64,000 nucleotides of DNA from Pseudomonas flavescens. Its GTDB lineage: Bacteria; Pseudomonadota; Gammaproteobacteria; Pseudomonadales; Pseudomonadaceae. The stretch covers positions 1,364,001 through 1,428,000 of the forward strand of contig NZ_JACBYV010000001.1 of NCBI RefSeq assembly GCF_013408425.1, read 5' to 3'. The stretch's first letter is position 1, and the number at the start of each line of letters is the position of its first letter. Both the position numbers and the translations under genes were made by a program. This document shows, in pieces, positions 7,909 to 19,407 of the stretch. Below the pieces are notes generated by a model. It had not been told where the DNA came from. It ran no database searches and saw only the letters and a list, made by a program, of their open reading frames with translations.

Positions 7909-10740
7909 ATGCAAGAAAGCGTGATGCAGCGCATGTGGGACAGTGCCCACCTATCCGGTGGTAACGCTGCCTACGTGGAAGAGCTCTATGAGCTCTACCT
8001 GCACGATCCCAACGCCGTGCCGGAAGAATGGCGCACTTATTTCGATAAGTTGCCGTCCGAAGGCAGTACCGCCAATGACGTATCGCACTCGACGATTCGT
8101 GATCATTTCGTGTTGCTGGCCAAAAACCAGCGTCGCGCTCAGCCGGCATCAGCCGGGACCGTGAGCAGTGAACACGAGAAGAAGCAGGTCGAAGTGTTGC
8201 GGTTGATTCAGGCATTCCGCATGCGTGGCCACCAGGCGGCTCAGCTCGATCCGCTTGGGCTGTGGCAGCGTTCTGTTCCTGCTGATCTGTCGATCAGCCA
8301 TTACAGCCTTACCGACGCGGATCTGGACACCACCTTCCGCACGGGTGGTCTGGCAATCGGCAAAGAAGAAGCTACTTTGCGGGAAATCCGCGATGCTTTG
8401 CAGCAGACATATTGTCGCACCATCGGCTCCGAGTTCACCCACATCACCGATTCCGAGCAACGCAGCTGGTTCCAGCAGCGTCTGGAAAGCGTGCGTGGCC
8501 GTCCTCAGATCTCCGCAGAGGCACAAAGCCACCTGCTCGAGCGTCTGACTGCCGCTGAAGGTCTGGAAAAATACCTGGGTACCAAATACCCGGGCACCAA
8601 GCGCTTCGGTCTGGAAGGCGGCGAGAGCCTGATCCCGTTGCTCGACGAAATCATCCAGCGCAGCGGTTCCTACGGCACCAAGGAAATCGTCATCGGCATG
8701 GCCCACCGTGGCCGTCTGAACGTTCTGGTCAACACCTTCGGCAAGAACCCGCGCGACCTGTTCGACGAGTTCGAAGGCAAGAAGGTCGAGGGCCTGAGCT
8801 CCGGTGACGTCAAATATCACCAGGGTTTCTCCTCGAACGTGATGACGCAGGGTGGCGAAGTGCACTTGGCGCTCGCGTTCAACCCGTCTCACCTGGAAAT
8901 CGTTTCCCCGGTGGTCGAAGGTTCGGTACGTGCTCGTCAGGATCGTCGCAATGATGTGGCGGGCGACAAGGTTCTGCCGATTTCCCTCCACGGTGACGCG
9001 GCATTCGCCGGTCAGGGCGTGGTCATGGAAACCTTCCAGATGTCGCAGACCCGTGCTTACAAGACGGGCGGCACCATCCACATCGTGATCAACAACCAGG
9101 TTGGCTTCACCACCAACCGTGCTGACGATGCGCGCTCCACCGAGTACTCCACCGACGTTGCCAAGATGATCCAGGCGCCGATCTTCCATGTGAATGGCGA
9201 TGATCCGGAAGCCGTGTTGTTCGTCACCCAATTGGCTGTCGACTACCGCATGCAGTACAAGCGTGACGTGGTCATCGACCTGGTCTGCTACCGCCGTCGT
9301 GGTCACAACGAGGCCGACGAGCCAAGTGGTACCCAGCCGCTGATGTATCAGCAGATCGCCAAGCAGCGCACCACCCGCGAGCTCTATGCCGAAGCGCTGA
9401 CCAATGCAGGTCGCCTGTCGGCAGAGGCCGTGCAAGCGCCGGTCGACGAGTACCGCACGGCACTGGACAACGGTCAGCACGTGGTCAAGAGCCTGGTCAA
9501 GGAGCCGAACAAGGAATTGTTCGTCGATTGGCGTCCATACCTGGGTCATGCCTGGACCGCGCGCCACGACACCCGTTTCGATCTGAAAACCCTGCAGGAC
9601 CTGTCCGGCAAACTGCTGGAAACCCCGGACGGCTTCGTCGTTCAGCGTCAGGTCGGCAAGATCTATGAAGATCGCCAGAAGATGGGCGCAGGCGGCTTGC
9701 CGCTGAACTGGGGCTATGCGGAAACCATGGCCTACGCGACCCTGCTCGTCGAGGGTCATCCGATCCGCATCACCGGTCAGGACGTGGGCCGTGGCACGTT
9801 CTCGCACCGCCACGCGCAACTGCACAACCAGAAGGACGGCAGTGCCTACCTTCCGCTGCAGAACCTGTATGAAGGTCAGCCGCGTTTCGATCTGTACGAC
9901 TCCTTCCTGTCGGAAGAGGCGGTACTGGCATTCGAATACGGCTACGCCACCACCACGCCGAATGCGCTGGTGATCTGGGAAGCTCAGTTCGGCGATTTCG
10001 CCAACGGTGCTCAGGTGGTGTTCGACCAGTTCATTTCCAGTGGCGAAACCAAGTGGGGCCGTCTGTGCGGTCTGACCATGCTGCTGCCACACGGTTATGA
10101 AGGGCAGGGGCCGGAGCACTCCTCGGCACGTCTGGAGCGTTACCTGCAGCTGTGCGCCGAGCACAACATCCAGGTTGCCGTTCCGACCACGCCGGCGCAG
10201 ATCTACCATCTGCTGCGTCGTCAGGTCATCCGTCCGCTGCGCAAGCCGCTGGTGGTGCTGACGCCGAAGTCGCTGCTGCGCCACAAGCTGGCCGTGTCGA
10301 CGCTGGAAGATCTGGCCGAAGGCTCGTTCCAGACCGTCATCCCGGAAATCGATGCAATCGATCCGAAAAAGGTCGAGCGTCTGGTGCTGTGCAGCGGCAA
10401 GGTCTACTACGACCTGCTGGAGAAGCGCCGTGCCGAAGGCCGCGAAGATATCGCCATCGTGCGTCTCGAACAGCTCTATCCGTTCCCGGAAGACGACCTG
10501 GCCGAAGTTCTCGCTCCGTACAAGAACCTCAAGCACATCGTCTGGTGTCAGGAAGAACCGATGAATCAGGGCGCCTGGTATTGCAGCCAGCACCATATGC
10601 GTCGTGCTGCTTCGGCGCACAAGAAGGCGCTGGTGCTCGAGTATGCTGGTCGTGATGCCTCGGCTGCGCCTGCTTGTGGTTACGCTTCGATGCACGCCGA
10701 GCAGCAGGAAAAACTGCTGCAGGATGCCTTCACCGTTTAA
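7909..10740 (+). CDS. sucA: 2-oxoglutarate dehydrogenase E1 component
   Basis: A 943-aa thiamine-diphosphate decarboxylase that removes CO2 from 2-oxoglutarate and passes the succinyl group to SucB lipoyl. Visible landmarks: the N-terminal Y-V-E-E-L-Y-E-x-Y peptide, G-M-A-H-R-G-R-L-N, the thiamine-site H-G-D-A-A-F-A-G-Q-G, I-N-N-Q-V-G-F-T-T, and C-terminal G-R-G-T-F-S-H-R-H. Size equals the Pseudomonas enzyme. The ATG at 7909 begins the conserved M-Q-E-S-V-M-Q-R-M-W; ribosome site is weak (GAGGGTGACC). Confidence 0.97.
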   Translation: MQESVMQRMWDSAHLSGGNAAYVEELYELYLHDPNAVPEEWRTYFDKLPSEGSTANDVSHSTIRDHFVLLAKNQRRAQPASAGTVSSEHEKKQVEVLRLIQAFRMRGHQAAQLDPLGLWQRSVPADLSISHYSLTDADLDTTFRTGGLAIGKEEATLREIRDALQQTYCRTIGSEFTHITDSEQRSWFQQRLESVRGRPQISAEAQSHLLERLTAAEGLEKYLGTKYPGTKRFGLEGGESLIPLLDEIIQRSGSYGTKEIVIGMAHRGRLNVLVNTFGKNPRDLFDEFEGKKVEGLSSGDVKYHQGFSSNVMTQGGEVHLALAFNPSHLEIVSPVVEGSVRARQDRRNDVAGDKVLPISLHGDAAFAGQGVVMETFQMSQTRAYKTGGTIHIVINNQVGFTTNRADDARSTEYSTDVAKMIQAPIFHVNGDDPEAVLFVTQLAVDYRMQYKRDVVIDLVCYRRRGHNEADEPSGTQPLMYQQIAKQRTTRELYAEALTNAGRLSAEAVQAPVDEYRTALDNGQHVVKSLVKEPNKELFVDWRPYLGHAWTARHDTRFDLKTLQDLSGKLLETPDGFVVQRQVGKIYEDRQKMGAGGLPLNWGYAETMAYATLLVEGHPIRITGQDVGRGTFSHRHAQLHNQKDGSAYLPLQNLYEGQPRFDLYDSFLSEEAVLAFEYGYATTTPNALVIWEAQFGDFANGAQVVFDQFISSGETKWGRLCGLTMLLPHGYEGQGPEHSSARLERYLQLCAEHNIQVAVPTTPAQIYHLLRRQVIRPLRKPLVVLTPKSLLRHKLAVSTLEDLAEGSFQTVIPEIDAIDPKKVERLVLCSGKVYYDLLEKRRAEGREDIAIVRLEQLYPFPEDDLAEVLAPYKNLKHIVWCQEEPMNQGAWYCSQHHMRRAASAHKKALVLEYAGRDASAAPACGYASMHAEQQEKLLQDAFTV

Positions 10741-10752
10741 TGCCATCGCGAA

Positions 10753-10780
10753 GGAGGTAGCTCAATTGGGGGCTACCTCC
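10753..10780 (+). other. Hairpin containing an AGGAGG sequence in the sucA-sucB gap
   Basis: GGAGGTAGC (10753-10761) pairs perfectly with GCTACCTCC (10772-10780) around a 10-nt loop. It sits 12 bp after the sucA stop and 32 bp before sucB, with no T run. An anti-Shine-Dalgarno complement is built into the stem. Confidence 0.65.
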
Positions 10781-10812
10781 TCGAACAAACCGAATTTAAG
10801 GAACAGAACACA

Positions 10813-12042
10813 ATGGCTATCGAGATCAAAGCCCCTACATTTCCCGAATCGGTCGCCGACGGCACCGTAGCGACCTGGCACAAGAAGCCGGGCGAAGCGG
10901 TCAAGCGCGATGAGCTGATCGTCGACATCGAAACCGACAAGGTAGTGATCGAAGTACTGGCCGAGGCCGATGGTGTCATCGCTGAAATCGTCAAGAACGA
11001 AGGCGACACCGTACTGAGCAACGAAGTACTGGGCAAACTGACCGAAGGTGGCGCAGCCGCTCCGGCCGCCGCTCCGGCGCAAGCCGCTGCAGCCCCGGCT
11101 CAGGCCGCGGCCCCTGCTGCCGCAGCCGCTGGCGACGACCAGATCCTGTCGCCTGCCGCGCGCAAGCTGGCTGAAGAAAACGGCATCGACCCGAACAGCA
11201 TCAGCGGTTCTGGCAAGGGTGGCCGTGTGACCAAGGAAGACGTGGTTGCCGCTGTCGAAGCCAAGAAAAACGCTCCGGCTGCTGCTCCTGCTGCCAAGCC
11301 CGCCGCTGCTGCAGCTCCGGTTGTCGCTGCTGCTGGCGATCGCACCGAGAAGCGCGTGCCGATGACCCGCGTACGTGCCACCGTCGCTCGTCGTCTGGTC
11401 GAAGCTCAGTCGAACATGGCCATGCTGACCACGTTCAACGAAGTCGACATGTCCGAGATCATGGCGCTGCGCTCGCGCTACAAGGACCAGTTCGAGAAAG
11501 CTCACAACGGCACGCGCCTGGGCTTCATGTCCTTCTTCGTCAAGGCTGCCACCGAAGCGCTGAAGCGTCTGCCGGCGGTCAACGCTTCGATCGATGGCAA
11601 CGACATCGTTTACCATGGTTATCAGGATATCGGCGTAGCTGTTTCCAGCGACCGTGGTCTGGTCGTACCGGTGCTGCGCAACGCCGAGTCGATGGGCCTG
11701 GCCGATATCGAAGCGGGCATCGCCGCCTACGGCAAGAAAGCCCGTGACGGCAAGCTGTCCATCGAAGAGATGACTGGCGGCACCTTCACCATCACCAACG
11801 GTGGTACTTTCGGTTCGATGATGTCGACGCCGATCGTCAACCCGCCGCAGGCCGCGATTCTGGGCATGCACAACATCATCCAGCGCCCGGTTGCGGTGAA
11901 CGGCCAAGTGGTCATTCGCCCGATGATGTACCTGGCACTGTCTTACGATCACCGCCTGATCGACGGTAAAGAAGCCGTGACTTTCCTGGTGACCATCAAG
12001 AACCTGCTGGAAGACCCAGCTCGTCTGCTGCTGGACATCTAA
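10813..12042 (+). CDS. sucB: 2-oxoglutarate dehydrogenase E2 (dihydrolipoyl succinyltransferase)
   Basis: The 409-aa core of the OGDH complex. Order of domains: lipoyl domain (residues 1-80, lipoylated lysine in I-E-T-D-K-V-V-I), Ala/Pro-rich linker (about 82-110), E3-binding domain (S-P-A-A-R-K-L-A ... G-G-R-V-T-K-E-D-V), second Ala/Pro linker, and catalytic domain ending with S-Y-D-H-R-L-I-D-G with the active-site His. Transfers succinyl from E1 to CoA. Preceded by AAGGAACAG. No defects. Confidence 0.97.
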   Translation: MAIEIKAPTFPESVADGTVATWHKKPGEAVKRDELIVDIETDKVVIEVLAEADGVIAEIVKNEGDTVLSNEVLGKLTEGGAAAPAAAPAQAAAAPAQAAAPAAAAAGDDQILSPAARKLAEENGIDPNSISGSGKGGRVTKEDVVAAVEAKKNAPAAAPAAKPAAAAAPVVAAAGDRTEKRVPMTRVRATVARRLVEAQSNMAMLTTFNEVDMSEIMALRSRYKDQFEKAHNGTRLGFMSFFVKAATEALKRLPAVNASIDGNDIVYHGYQDIGVAVSSDRGLVVPVLRNAESMGLADIEAGIAAYGKKARDGKLSIEEMTGGTFTITNGGTFGSMMSTPIVNPPQAAILGMHNIIQRPVAVNGQVVIRPMMYLALSYDHRLIDGKEAVTFLVTIKNLLEDPARLLLDI

Positions 12043-12048
12043 TACACC

Positions 12049-13574
<1,526 letters not shown>

Positions 13575-13580
13575 GAAATC

Positions 13581-13627
13581 GTCTGTCCGGCAGCGGCTCA
13601 AGGGTCGCTACCGTACGGACGGTTTTT
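13581..13627 (+). terminator. Intrinsic terminator after lpd
   Basis: Two arms, 13581-13595 and 13606-13620, pair at 13 of 15 positions, followed by GG and five T (13623-13627). It closes the sdh-sucAB-lpd unit, at least partly, and implies a separate or read-through start for sucCD. Confidence 0.7.
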
Positions 13628-13642
13628 CGCGAAGCAGAACCA

Positions 13643-13691
13643 AGGTGCATTGCCCGCGCAGGGCTCAGGCCCATGCGCGGAATGTGCACCT
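13643..13691 (+). other. Inverted repeat in the sucC leader region
   Basis: AGGTGCA (13643-13649) and CCGCGCA (13654-13660) pair with TGCGCGG (13674-13680) and TGCACCT (13685-13691): two 7-bp stems separated by a four-base internal loop. No T run. Possibly a leader structure or operator for sucCD. Confidence 0.45.
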
Positions 13692-13774
13692 GACTGCCTA
13701 GAGGTGGTCACAGGTGGTGCGGCACGCAAGTGCAGCACCGATGCGCAATACCTAAACGAAAACGGTAGACAAGC

Positions 13775-14940
<1,166 letters not shown>

Positions 14941-14941
<1 letters not shown>

Positions 14942-15828
14942 TGAGCGTCCTGATCAATAAAGACACCAAGGTTATCTGCCAGGGTTTCACTGGTTCGCAA
15001 GGTACCTTCCACTCCGAACAAGCCATCGCCTACGGCACCAAGATGGTTGGCGGCGTGACCCCAGGCAAAGGCGGTACTACCCACCTGAACCTGCCAGTGT
15101 TCAACACTGTGAAAGAAGCTGTAGAAGCTACCGGCGCTGACGCTTCGGTCATCTACGTTCCAGCTCCTTTCTGCAAGGACTCGATCCTGGAAGCTGCTTT
15201 CGGCGGCATCAAGCTGATCGTCTGCATCACCGAAGGCATTCCTACCCTGGACATGCTGGATGCCAAGGTCACCTGCGACGAGCTGGGCGTTACCCTGATC
15301 GGTCCTAACTGCCCAGGCGTGATCACTCCGGGCGAGTGCAAGATCGGCATCATGCCGGGTCACATCCACCTGCCAGGCAAAGTAGGCATCGTGTCGCGTT
15401 CCGGCACCCTGACCTATGAAGCCGTCAAGCAGACCACCGACGCCGGCTTCGGCCAGTCCACTTGCGTGGGCATCGGTGGTGACCCGATCCCGGGCTCCAA
15501 CTTCATCGACATCCTGAAGCTGTTCCAGGAAGACCCGAAGACCGAAGCGATCGTCATGATCGGCGAGATCGGCGGTTCGGCTGAAGAAGAAGCGGCTGCC
15601 TACATCAAGGCCAACGTCACCAAGCCTGTAGTTTCCTACATCGCTGGTGTGACCGCTCCTCCCGGCAAGCGTATGGGCCATGCTGGCGCCATCATTTCCG
15701 GCGGCAAAGGCACTGCAGACGAGAAGTTCGCTGCACTGCAGGACGCTGGCGTGAAAACCGTGCGTTCCCTGGCTGACATCGGCAAGGCCCTGGCCGAGCT
15801 GACCGGTTGGGAAGTGAAGAAGGCGTAA
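14941..15828 (+). CDS. sucD: Succinyl-CoA synthetase alpha subunit
   Basis: The 295-aa CoA-binding and phospho-histidine subunit. CoA-binding segment [10 protein letters not shown] near residues 16-25; phosphorylated histidine in G-H-A-G-A-I-I-S-G; catalytic Glu in the E-I-G-G-S-A-E-E region. Translationally coupled to sucC. Last gene of the TCA block, followed directly by a strong terminator. Confidence 0.97.
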
Positions 15829-15847
15829 GCCATCTGATCTGATCGAA

Positions 15848-15878
15848 AGAAGGCCACCCTCGGGTGGCCTTCTTTTTT
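15848..15878 (+). terminator. Intrinsic terminator of sucCD
   Basis: Perfect 11-bp stem (15848-15858 / 15863-15873) with a CTCG tetraloop, ending in six T (15873-15878), 20 bp after the sucD stop. Confidence 0.93.
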
Positions 15879-16105
15879 GTCCCGAAAAAGTTGTTCAGGC
15901 GACAGCCGCTTACAGCCAATGGTCAGGTGGGGTGGCACGGGTAGGGCGGTTGCGGCAAAATCGTTAGCCTTGCAACTAATAGGTTTGGTCTCTACCCGAG
16001 GCGAGCCTGCAACCAAGGTTCGCGCCACGAGAGCGAACTACGTTTCCCACTATCCATCGGGATTCCCTCTCTCAACTCCGATTTAGCGATGTGGTATTTC
16101 TTCAA

Positions 16106-17419
16106 ATGACTTCCCTGAAAAGCCAGGACGTTCTCGCCCTGGGATTCATGACTTTTGCCCTGTTCGTCGGGGCCGGCAACATCATTTTTCCACCCATCGT
16201 CGGCATGCAGGCAGGCCCCCATGTATGGCTGGCCGCGCTGGGCTTTCTGATCACAGCGGTCGGTCTGCCGGTGATCACCCTGGTCGCTCTGGCCAAGGTC
16301 GGTGGCGCCATGGACGCGCTGAGCAGCCCGATCGGCAAAGCCGCCGGTGTGCTGCTGGGTACGGTCTGCTACCTGGCGGTCGGCCCCCTGTTCGCCACCC
16401 CGCGTACCGCCACGGTGTCCTTCGAAGTGGGCCTGGCGCCGTTGACCGGCGATAGCCCGCTGGCGCTGTTCATCTACAGCCTGGTGTATTTCGTGATCGT
16501 ACTGGGCGTCTCCCTGTATCCGGGGCGACTGCTGGACACCGTCGGGCGCGTGCTCGGCCCGATGAAGATCCTCGCGCTGCTGATCCTTGGCGGTACGGCC
16601 TTCGTACTGACACCCGGTGAAGTGGGGCCGGCAACCGCCGTCTATGAGGCGGCGCCATTCTCCCAGGGCTTCATCAATGGTTACCTGACCATGGATACCC
16701 TGGGGGCGCTGGTCTTCGGCATCGTCATCGTCAATGCCATCCGCTCCCGTGGGGTCGAGTCGCCACAATTGATCACCCGTTACGCCATCATCGCCGGGCT
16801 GATCGCCGGGGTCGGCCTGGCCGTGGTTTACATCAGCCTGTTCCGCCTCGGTGCGGGCAGCCATTCCATCGCGGCCGGCGCCACCAATGGCGCTGCGGTG
16901 TTGCATGCCTACGTTCAGCACACTTTCGGGGCACTGGGCAGCGGCTTCCTGGCCGTGCTGATCTCGCTGGCCTGCCTGGTCACGGCGGTTGGCCTGACCT
17001 GCGCCTGTGCAGAGTACTTCAGCCGTCTGGTACCGCTGTCCTATCGCAGTCTGGTGGTGATCCTCGCCGCGTTCTCGCTGCTGGTATCCAACCTGGGTCT
17101 GACCAAACTGATCCAGATATCCGTGCCGGTCCTCACCGCCATCTACCCGCCATGCATCGTCCTGATCGCTCTGAGCTTCTGCTGGGGGCTATGGAATTCG
17201 GCTGGTCGCGTGGTCGGACCGGTGATGCTGGTGGCAACGCTGTTCGGCATCGTCGATGGCCTGAAGACCGCTGGCCTGGATGGCGGTTTGCCGCAATGGC
17301 TGGTCAGCCTGCCACTGGCCGAGCAGGGCCTTGCCTGGCTGTTGCCGGCGGCCATCATGCTGGCCATCGCCAGTGGTTACGACTGGTTGCGTGGCAAGCC
17401 GCAGGAAGTGCTGGCCTGA
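16106..17419 (+). CDS. brnQ: Branched-chain amino acid transporter (LIVCS family)
   Basis: A 437-aa inner-membrane protein with about 12 predicted helices that imports Leu, Ile and Val with a cation. The N-terminal [19 protein letters not shown] signature is diagnostic of BrnQ. I use the ATG at 16106; a GTG at 16091 is in frame but lacks support. Neither start has a clear Shine-Dalgarno, which is odd, and a six-codon frame overlaps the start (see findings). In Pseudomonas brnQ follows sucD, as here. Confidence 0.93.
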   Translation: MTSLKSQDVLALGFMTFALFVGAGNIIFPPIVGMQAGPHVWLAALGFLITAVGLPVITLVALAKVGGAMDALSSPIGKAAGVLLGTVCYLAVGPLFATPRTATVSFEVGLAPLTGDSPLALFIYSLVYFVIVLGVSLYPGRLLDTVGRVLGPMKILALLILGGTAFVLTPGEVGPATAVYEAAPFSQGFINGYLTMDTLGALVFGIVIVNAIRSRGVESPQLITRYAIIAGLIAGVGLAVVYISLFRLGAGSHSIAAGATNGAAVLHAYVQHTFGALGSGFLAVLISLACLVTAVGLTCACAEYFSRLVPLSYRSLVVILAAFSLLVSNLGLTKLIQISVPVLTAIYPPCIVLIALSFCWGLWNSAGRVVGPVMLVATLFGIVDGLKTAGLDGGLPQWLVSLPLAEQGLAWLLPAAIMLAIASGYDWLRGKPQEVLA

Positions 17420-17436
17420 GCATATCCGGTTGATCG

Positions 17437-17606
17437 AAAGCCGCTCGTATCAAACTGTGTGAAAACTACTGCGCTCGCTCATGCGGCGTTAAAAACCGGC
17501 TAAAAATGCTCATTTACAACTCGTAAACTGCGCTTTTTCGCCGGTTTTTGCCTTGCCTGACCTTCGCTCGCTACGTTTTCACACAGCCTGCAATGAGCGG
17601 CTTTTT
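17437..17606 (+). terminator. Terminator of brnQ with arms split by a palindromic repeat
   Basis: AAAGCCGCTC (17437-17446) is the exact complement of GAGCGGCTTT (17595-17604), followed by a T-rich end, as in a normal terminator. The arms are 148 bp apart, and the space is filled by the repeat at 17455-17586, which itself folds and keeps the arms close. Confidence 0.6.
17455..17586. repeat. 132-bp palindromic intergenic repeat
   Basis: Outer perfect 12-bp inverted ends CTGTGTGAAAAC (17455-17466) / GTTTTCACACAG (17575-17586); nested AAAAACCGGC (17491-17500) / GCCGGTTTTT (17540-17549); innermost TTTAC/GTAAA (17513-17527). No coding capacity. Resembles short non-autonomous elements found between Pseudomonas genes (from memory). 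Confidence 0.65.
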
Positions 17607-17652
17607 CTTATCTCGCCTGGCTATAATCGCTCCAGCCTTACAAGGAGCTTGC

Positions 17653-18387
17653 ATGCCCATCAGCGAAGAATATCTGCCGCACGTCCTGGCCGTTCTCTGG
17701 TTCGTCATCTGTTGGGGCGGCTACACCCGTTACGCCCAGGCGAAAGGTCGCACCACACCCTGTCTGGCCAGCGTTCTGCACCTGTATCGCGAGGACTGGA
17801 TGCGGCGCATGCTGTTGCGCGACAACCGCATCGCCGATGCCAACGTGATCGGCAACCTCGAGCGTAATGCTTCGTTCTTCGCCTCCAGTACGCTGATCAT
17901 CCTCGCCGGTATCCTCACCGTGCTCGGTGCATCGGATCGTGCGGTATCGCTGTTGGCCGACCTGCCATTCGTGCAGGTCGCCAGCCGTGGCATGTCGGAA
18001 GCCAAGCTGTTGTGCCTGGGCGTGGTCTTCGTCTATGCCTTCTTCACCTTCAGTTGGTGCATGCGCCAGTACAACTTCGCCGCGGTACTGGTGGGTTCGG
18101 CGCCGATGATCGGTGAGCGGCACGTCACCGAGCAGGAGCGCAAGGCGTTCGGCGAGCGCACCGCGCGGGTCATCTCGATGGCGGCCAACCAGTTCAACTA
18201 TGGGCTGCGCGCCTACTATTTCGGCATGGCGACGCTGGCCTGGTTCATCAACCCTTGGTTCTTCATGATGGTCACCGCCGGTGTGGTGGTGGTGCTGTAC
18301 CGACGCGAATTCCATTCCGATGTGCTGGAAGTAATGGTGTACACACAAACGCCGACGTTCGAGCCGGCCAAGGAGAAAACCGAATGA
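17653..18387 (+). CDS. DUF599 family inner-membrane protein
   Basis: A 244-aa protein with about four predicted transmembrane helices (residues 8-26, 73-95, 117-137, 188-222). The L-Y-R-x-D-W-M-R-R-M-L-x-R-D-N-R-I-A-D segment and N-L-E-R-N-A-S-F-F-A-S match DUF599, a family of unknown function. The ATG at 17653 follows CAAGGAGCTTGC; a longer reading would begin inside the repeat. Its stop overlaps the next gene by 4 bp, so the two membrane proteins are probably made together. Confidence 0.8.
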   Translation: MPISEEYLPHVLAVLWFVICWGGYTRYAQAKGRTTPCLASVLHLYREDWMRRMLLRDNRIADANVIGNLERNASFFASSTLIILAGILTVLGASDRAVSLLADLPFVQVASRGMSEAKLLCLGVVFVYAFFTFSWCMRQYNFAAVLVGSAPMIGERHVTEQERKAFGERTARVISMAANQFNYGLRAYYFGMATLAWFINPWFFMMVTAGVVVVLYRREFHSDVLEVMVYTQTPTFEPAKEKTE

Positions 18388-18776
18388 GTATTCCGTTCTG
18401 GTGCATTTTCATCAGCGCCCTGCTGATTTTCGTGGCGAAGGCGCCGCTGGCCAAGGCGATGAAGGAGGAGGGTGGGCGCTACGACAACCATCATCCCCGT
18501 GCACAACAGGCGCGTCTTACCGGATTCGGTGCGCGTGCACTAGCCGCTCATCAGAATAGCTTCGAAGCGTTTCCGTTGTTCGCCGTCGGGGTCTTGATGG
18601 CGCACGTCACCCAGAGTAGCGGCTGGCTGGTGGACTGGCTGGCGGTGATCTTCGTGGTCGCGCGGGTGCTCTATCTGCTTTTCTACTGGGCAGACCTGCA
18701 CTGGCAACGCAGTCTTGTATGGGCGATCGGGATGGGTTGCACGCTGCTGTTGATGCTCACGCCAGCGTTGCGGTGA
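18384..18776 (+). CDS. MAPEG family membrane protein
   Basis: A 130-aa protein with three to four predicted helices. N-x-H-P-R-x-Q-Q-A-R-L-T-G-x-G-A-R-A-L-A-A-H-x-N-x-x-E-A-F-P is the bacterial MAPEG signature (membrane-associated proteins in eicosanoid and glutathione metabolism). The bacterial members are uncharacterised, so the enzymatic role is open. ATGA overlap with the DUF599 gene. Confidence 0.8.
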   Translation: MSIPFWCIFISALLIFVAKAPLAKAMKEEGGRYDNHHPRAQQARLTGFGARALAAHQNSFEAFPLFAVGVLMAHVTQSSGWLVDWLAVIFVVARVLYLLFYWADLHWQRSLVWAIGMGCTLLLMLTPALR

Positions 18777-18793
18777 ACCGGGGGGAGGGGCGC

Positions 18794-18819
18794 GTTACCC
18801 GCAGCAGGCTGCGGGTAAC
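18794..18819. terminator. Hairpin between convergent genes
   Basis: Perfect 11-bp stem (18794-18804 / 18809-18819), CAGG loop, between the convergent MAPEG and lipoprotein genes. No T run on either strand, so terminator function is likely but not certain. Confidence 0.5.
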
Positions 18820-18833
18820 GTGAAGATGACCGC

Positions 18834-19136
18834 TTATTGCTGTTTCTGAGTCGGCGCAGCCGGTGCAGCTGGGTCCGCAGGGGCTGCCGGCTCGGCAGGT
18901 GCGGTAGTGGCTGGCGGAGTCTGAGCCTCTTCCTGTTGCTCTTCGGCGCGCTCCTGAGCGGCCTCAGTTTCTTTCTGAGCAGCTTCGTTGCTCTCCTCAG
19001 CGGCGTCGTTCATCGACTCCTGAGCTTCGGTACGCGCTTCTTGAGCGTCTTCCGCTTTGTTTTCGGACGGCTTGTCACAGGCCGCAAGGCCCAGCGTGGC
19101 AGCGAGCATGAAGGCGTAAGCGACTGACTTTTGCAT
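18834..19136 (-). CDS. Small Ala/Glu-rich lipoprotein
   Basis: A 100-aa protein with a lipoprotein signal: basic M-Q-K, hydrophobic stretch, lipobox L-A-A-C with Cys20. The mature part is a charged Glu/Ala/Gln helix (residues 25-72, probable coiled coil) followed by an Ala/Pro/Thr tail (73-100). The +2 residue after Cys is Asp, which in the E. coli Lol rule means inner-membrane retention; in Pseudomonas the rule is looser. Function unknown. Low complexity gives long shadow frames on the other strand. Confidence 0.75.
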   Translation of the reverse strand: MQKSVAYAFMLAATLGLAACDKPSENKAEDAQEARTEAQESMNDAAEESNEAAQKETEAAQERAEEQQEEAQTPPATTAPAEPAAPADPAAPAAPTQKQQ

Positions 19137-19407
19137 GGGGGTGTTTCTCCTTATGGGTAAATACCATTACGGTTTTTCGAGGCGTCAAAGTGGATATAAG
19201 TTCATTCCCTTTCTACTCGATGCCCGATAACGCACGGTGTGCACCCTTGAAAGCACCAATTCAGGGCCTGTCACAAAATCGGAAAATTCTCGACTTCTCG
19301 ATGGAATGAGCACGCTTCGATGATTATCGTGACGCTCACTCCTGCGGTGCGCGCTGGAAAGTGATCGCATCCCATGCCGATCCTGGCAACTGATCTAAGG
19401 AAACTGA

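Noticed and set aside
8149..10746. An 865-codon open frame antisense to sucA
   Set aside because: Shadow of sucA caused by third-position GC bias; no known motifs and no ribosome site.
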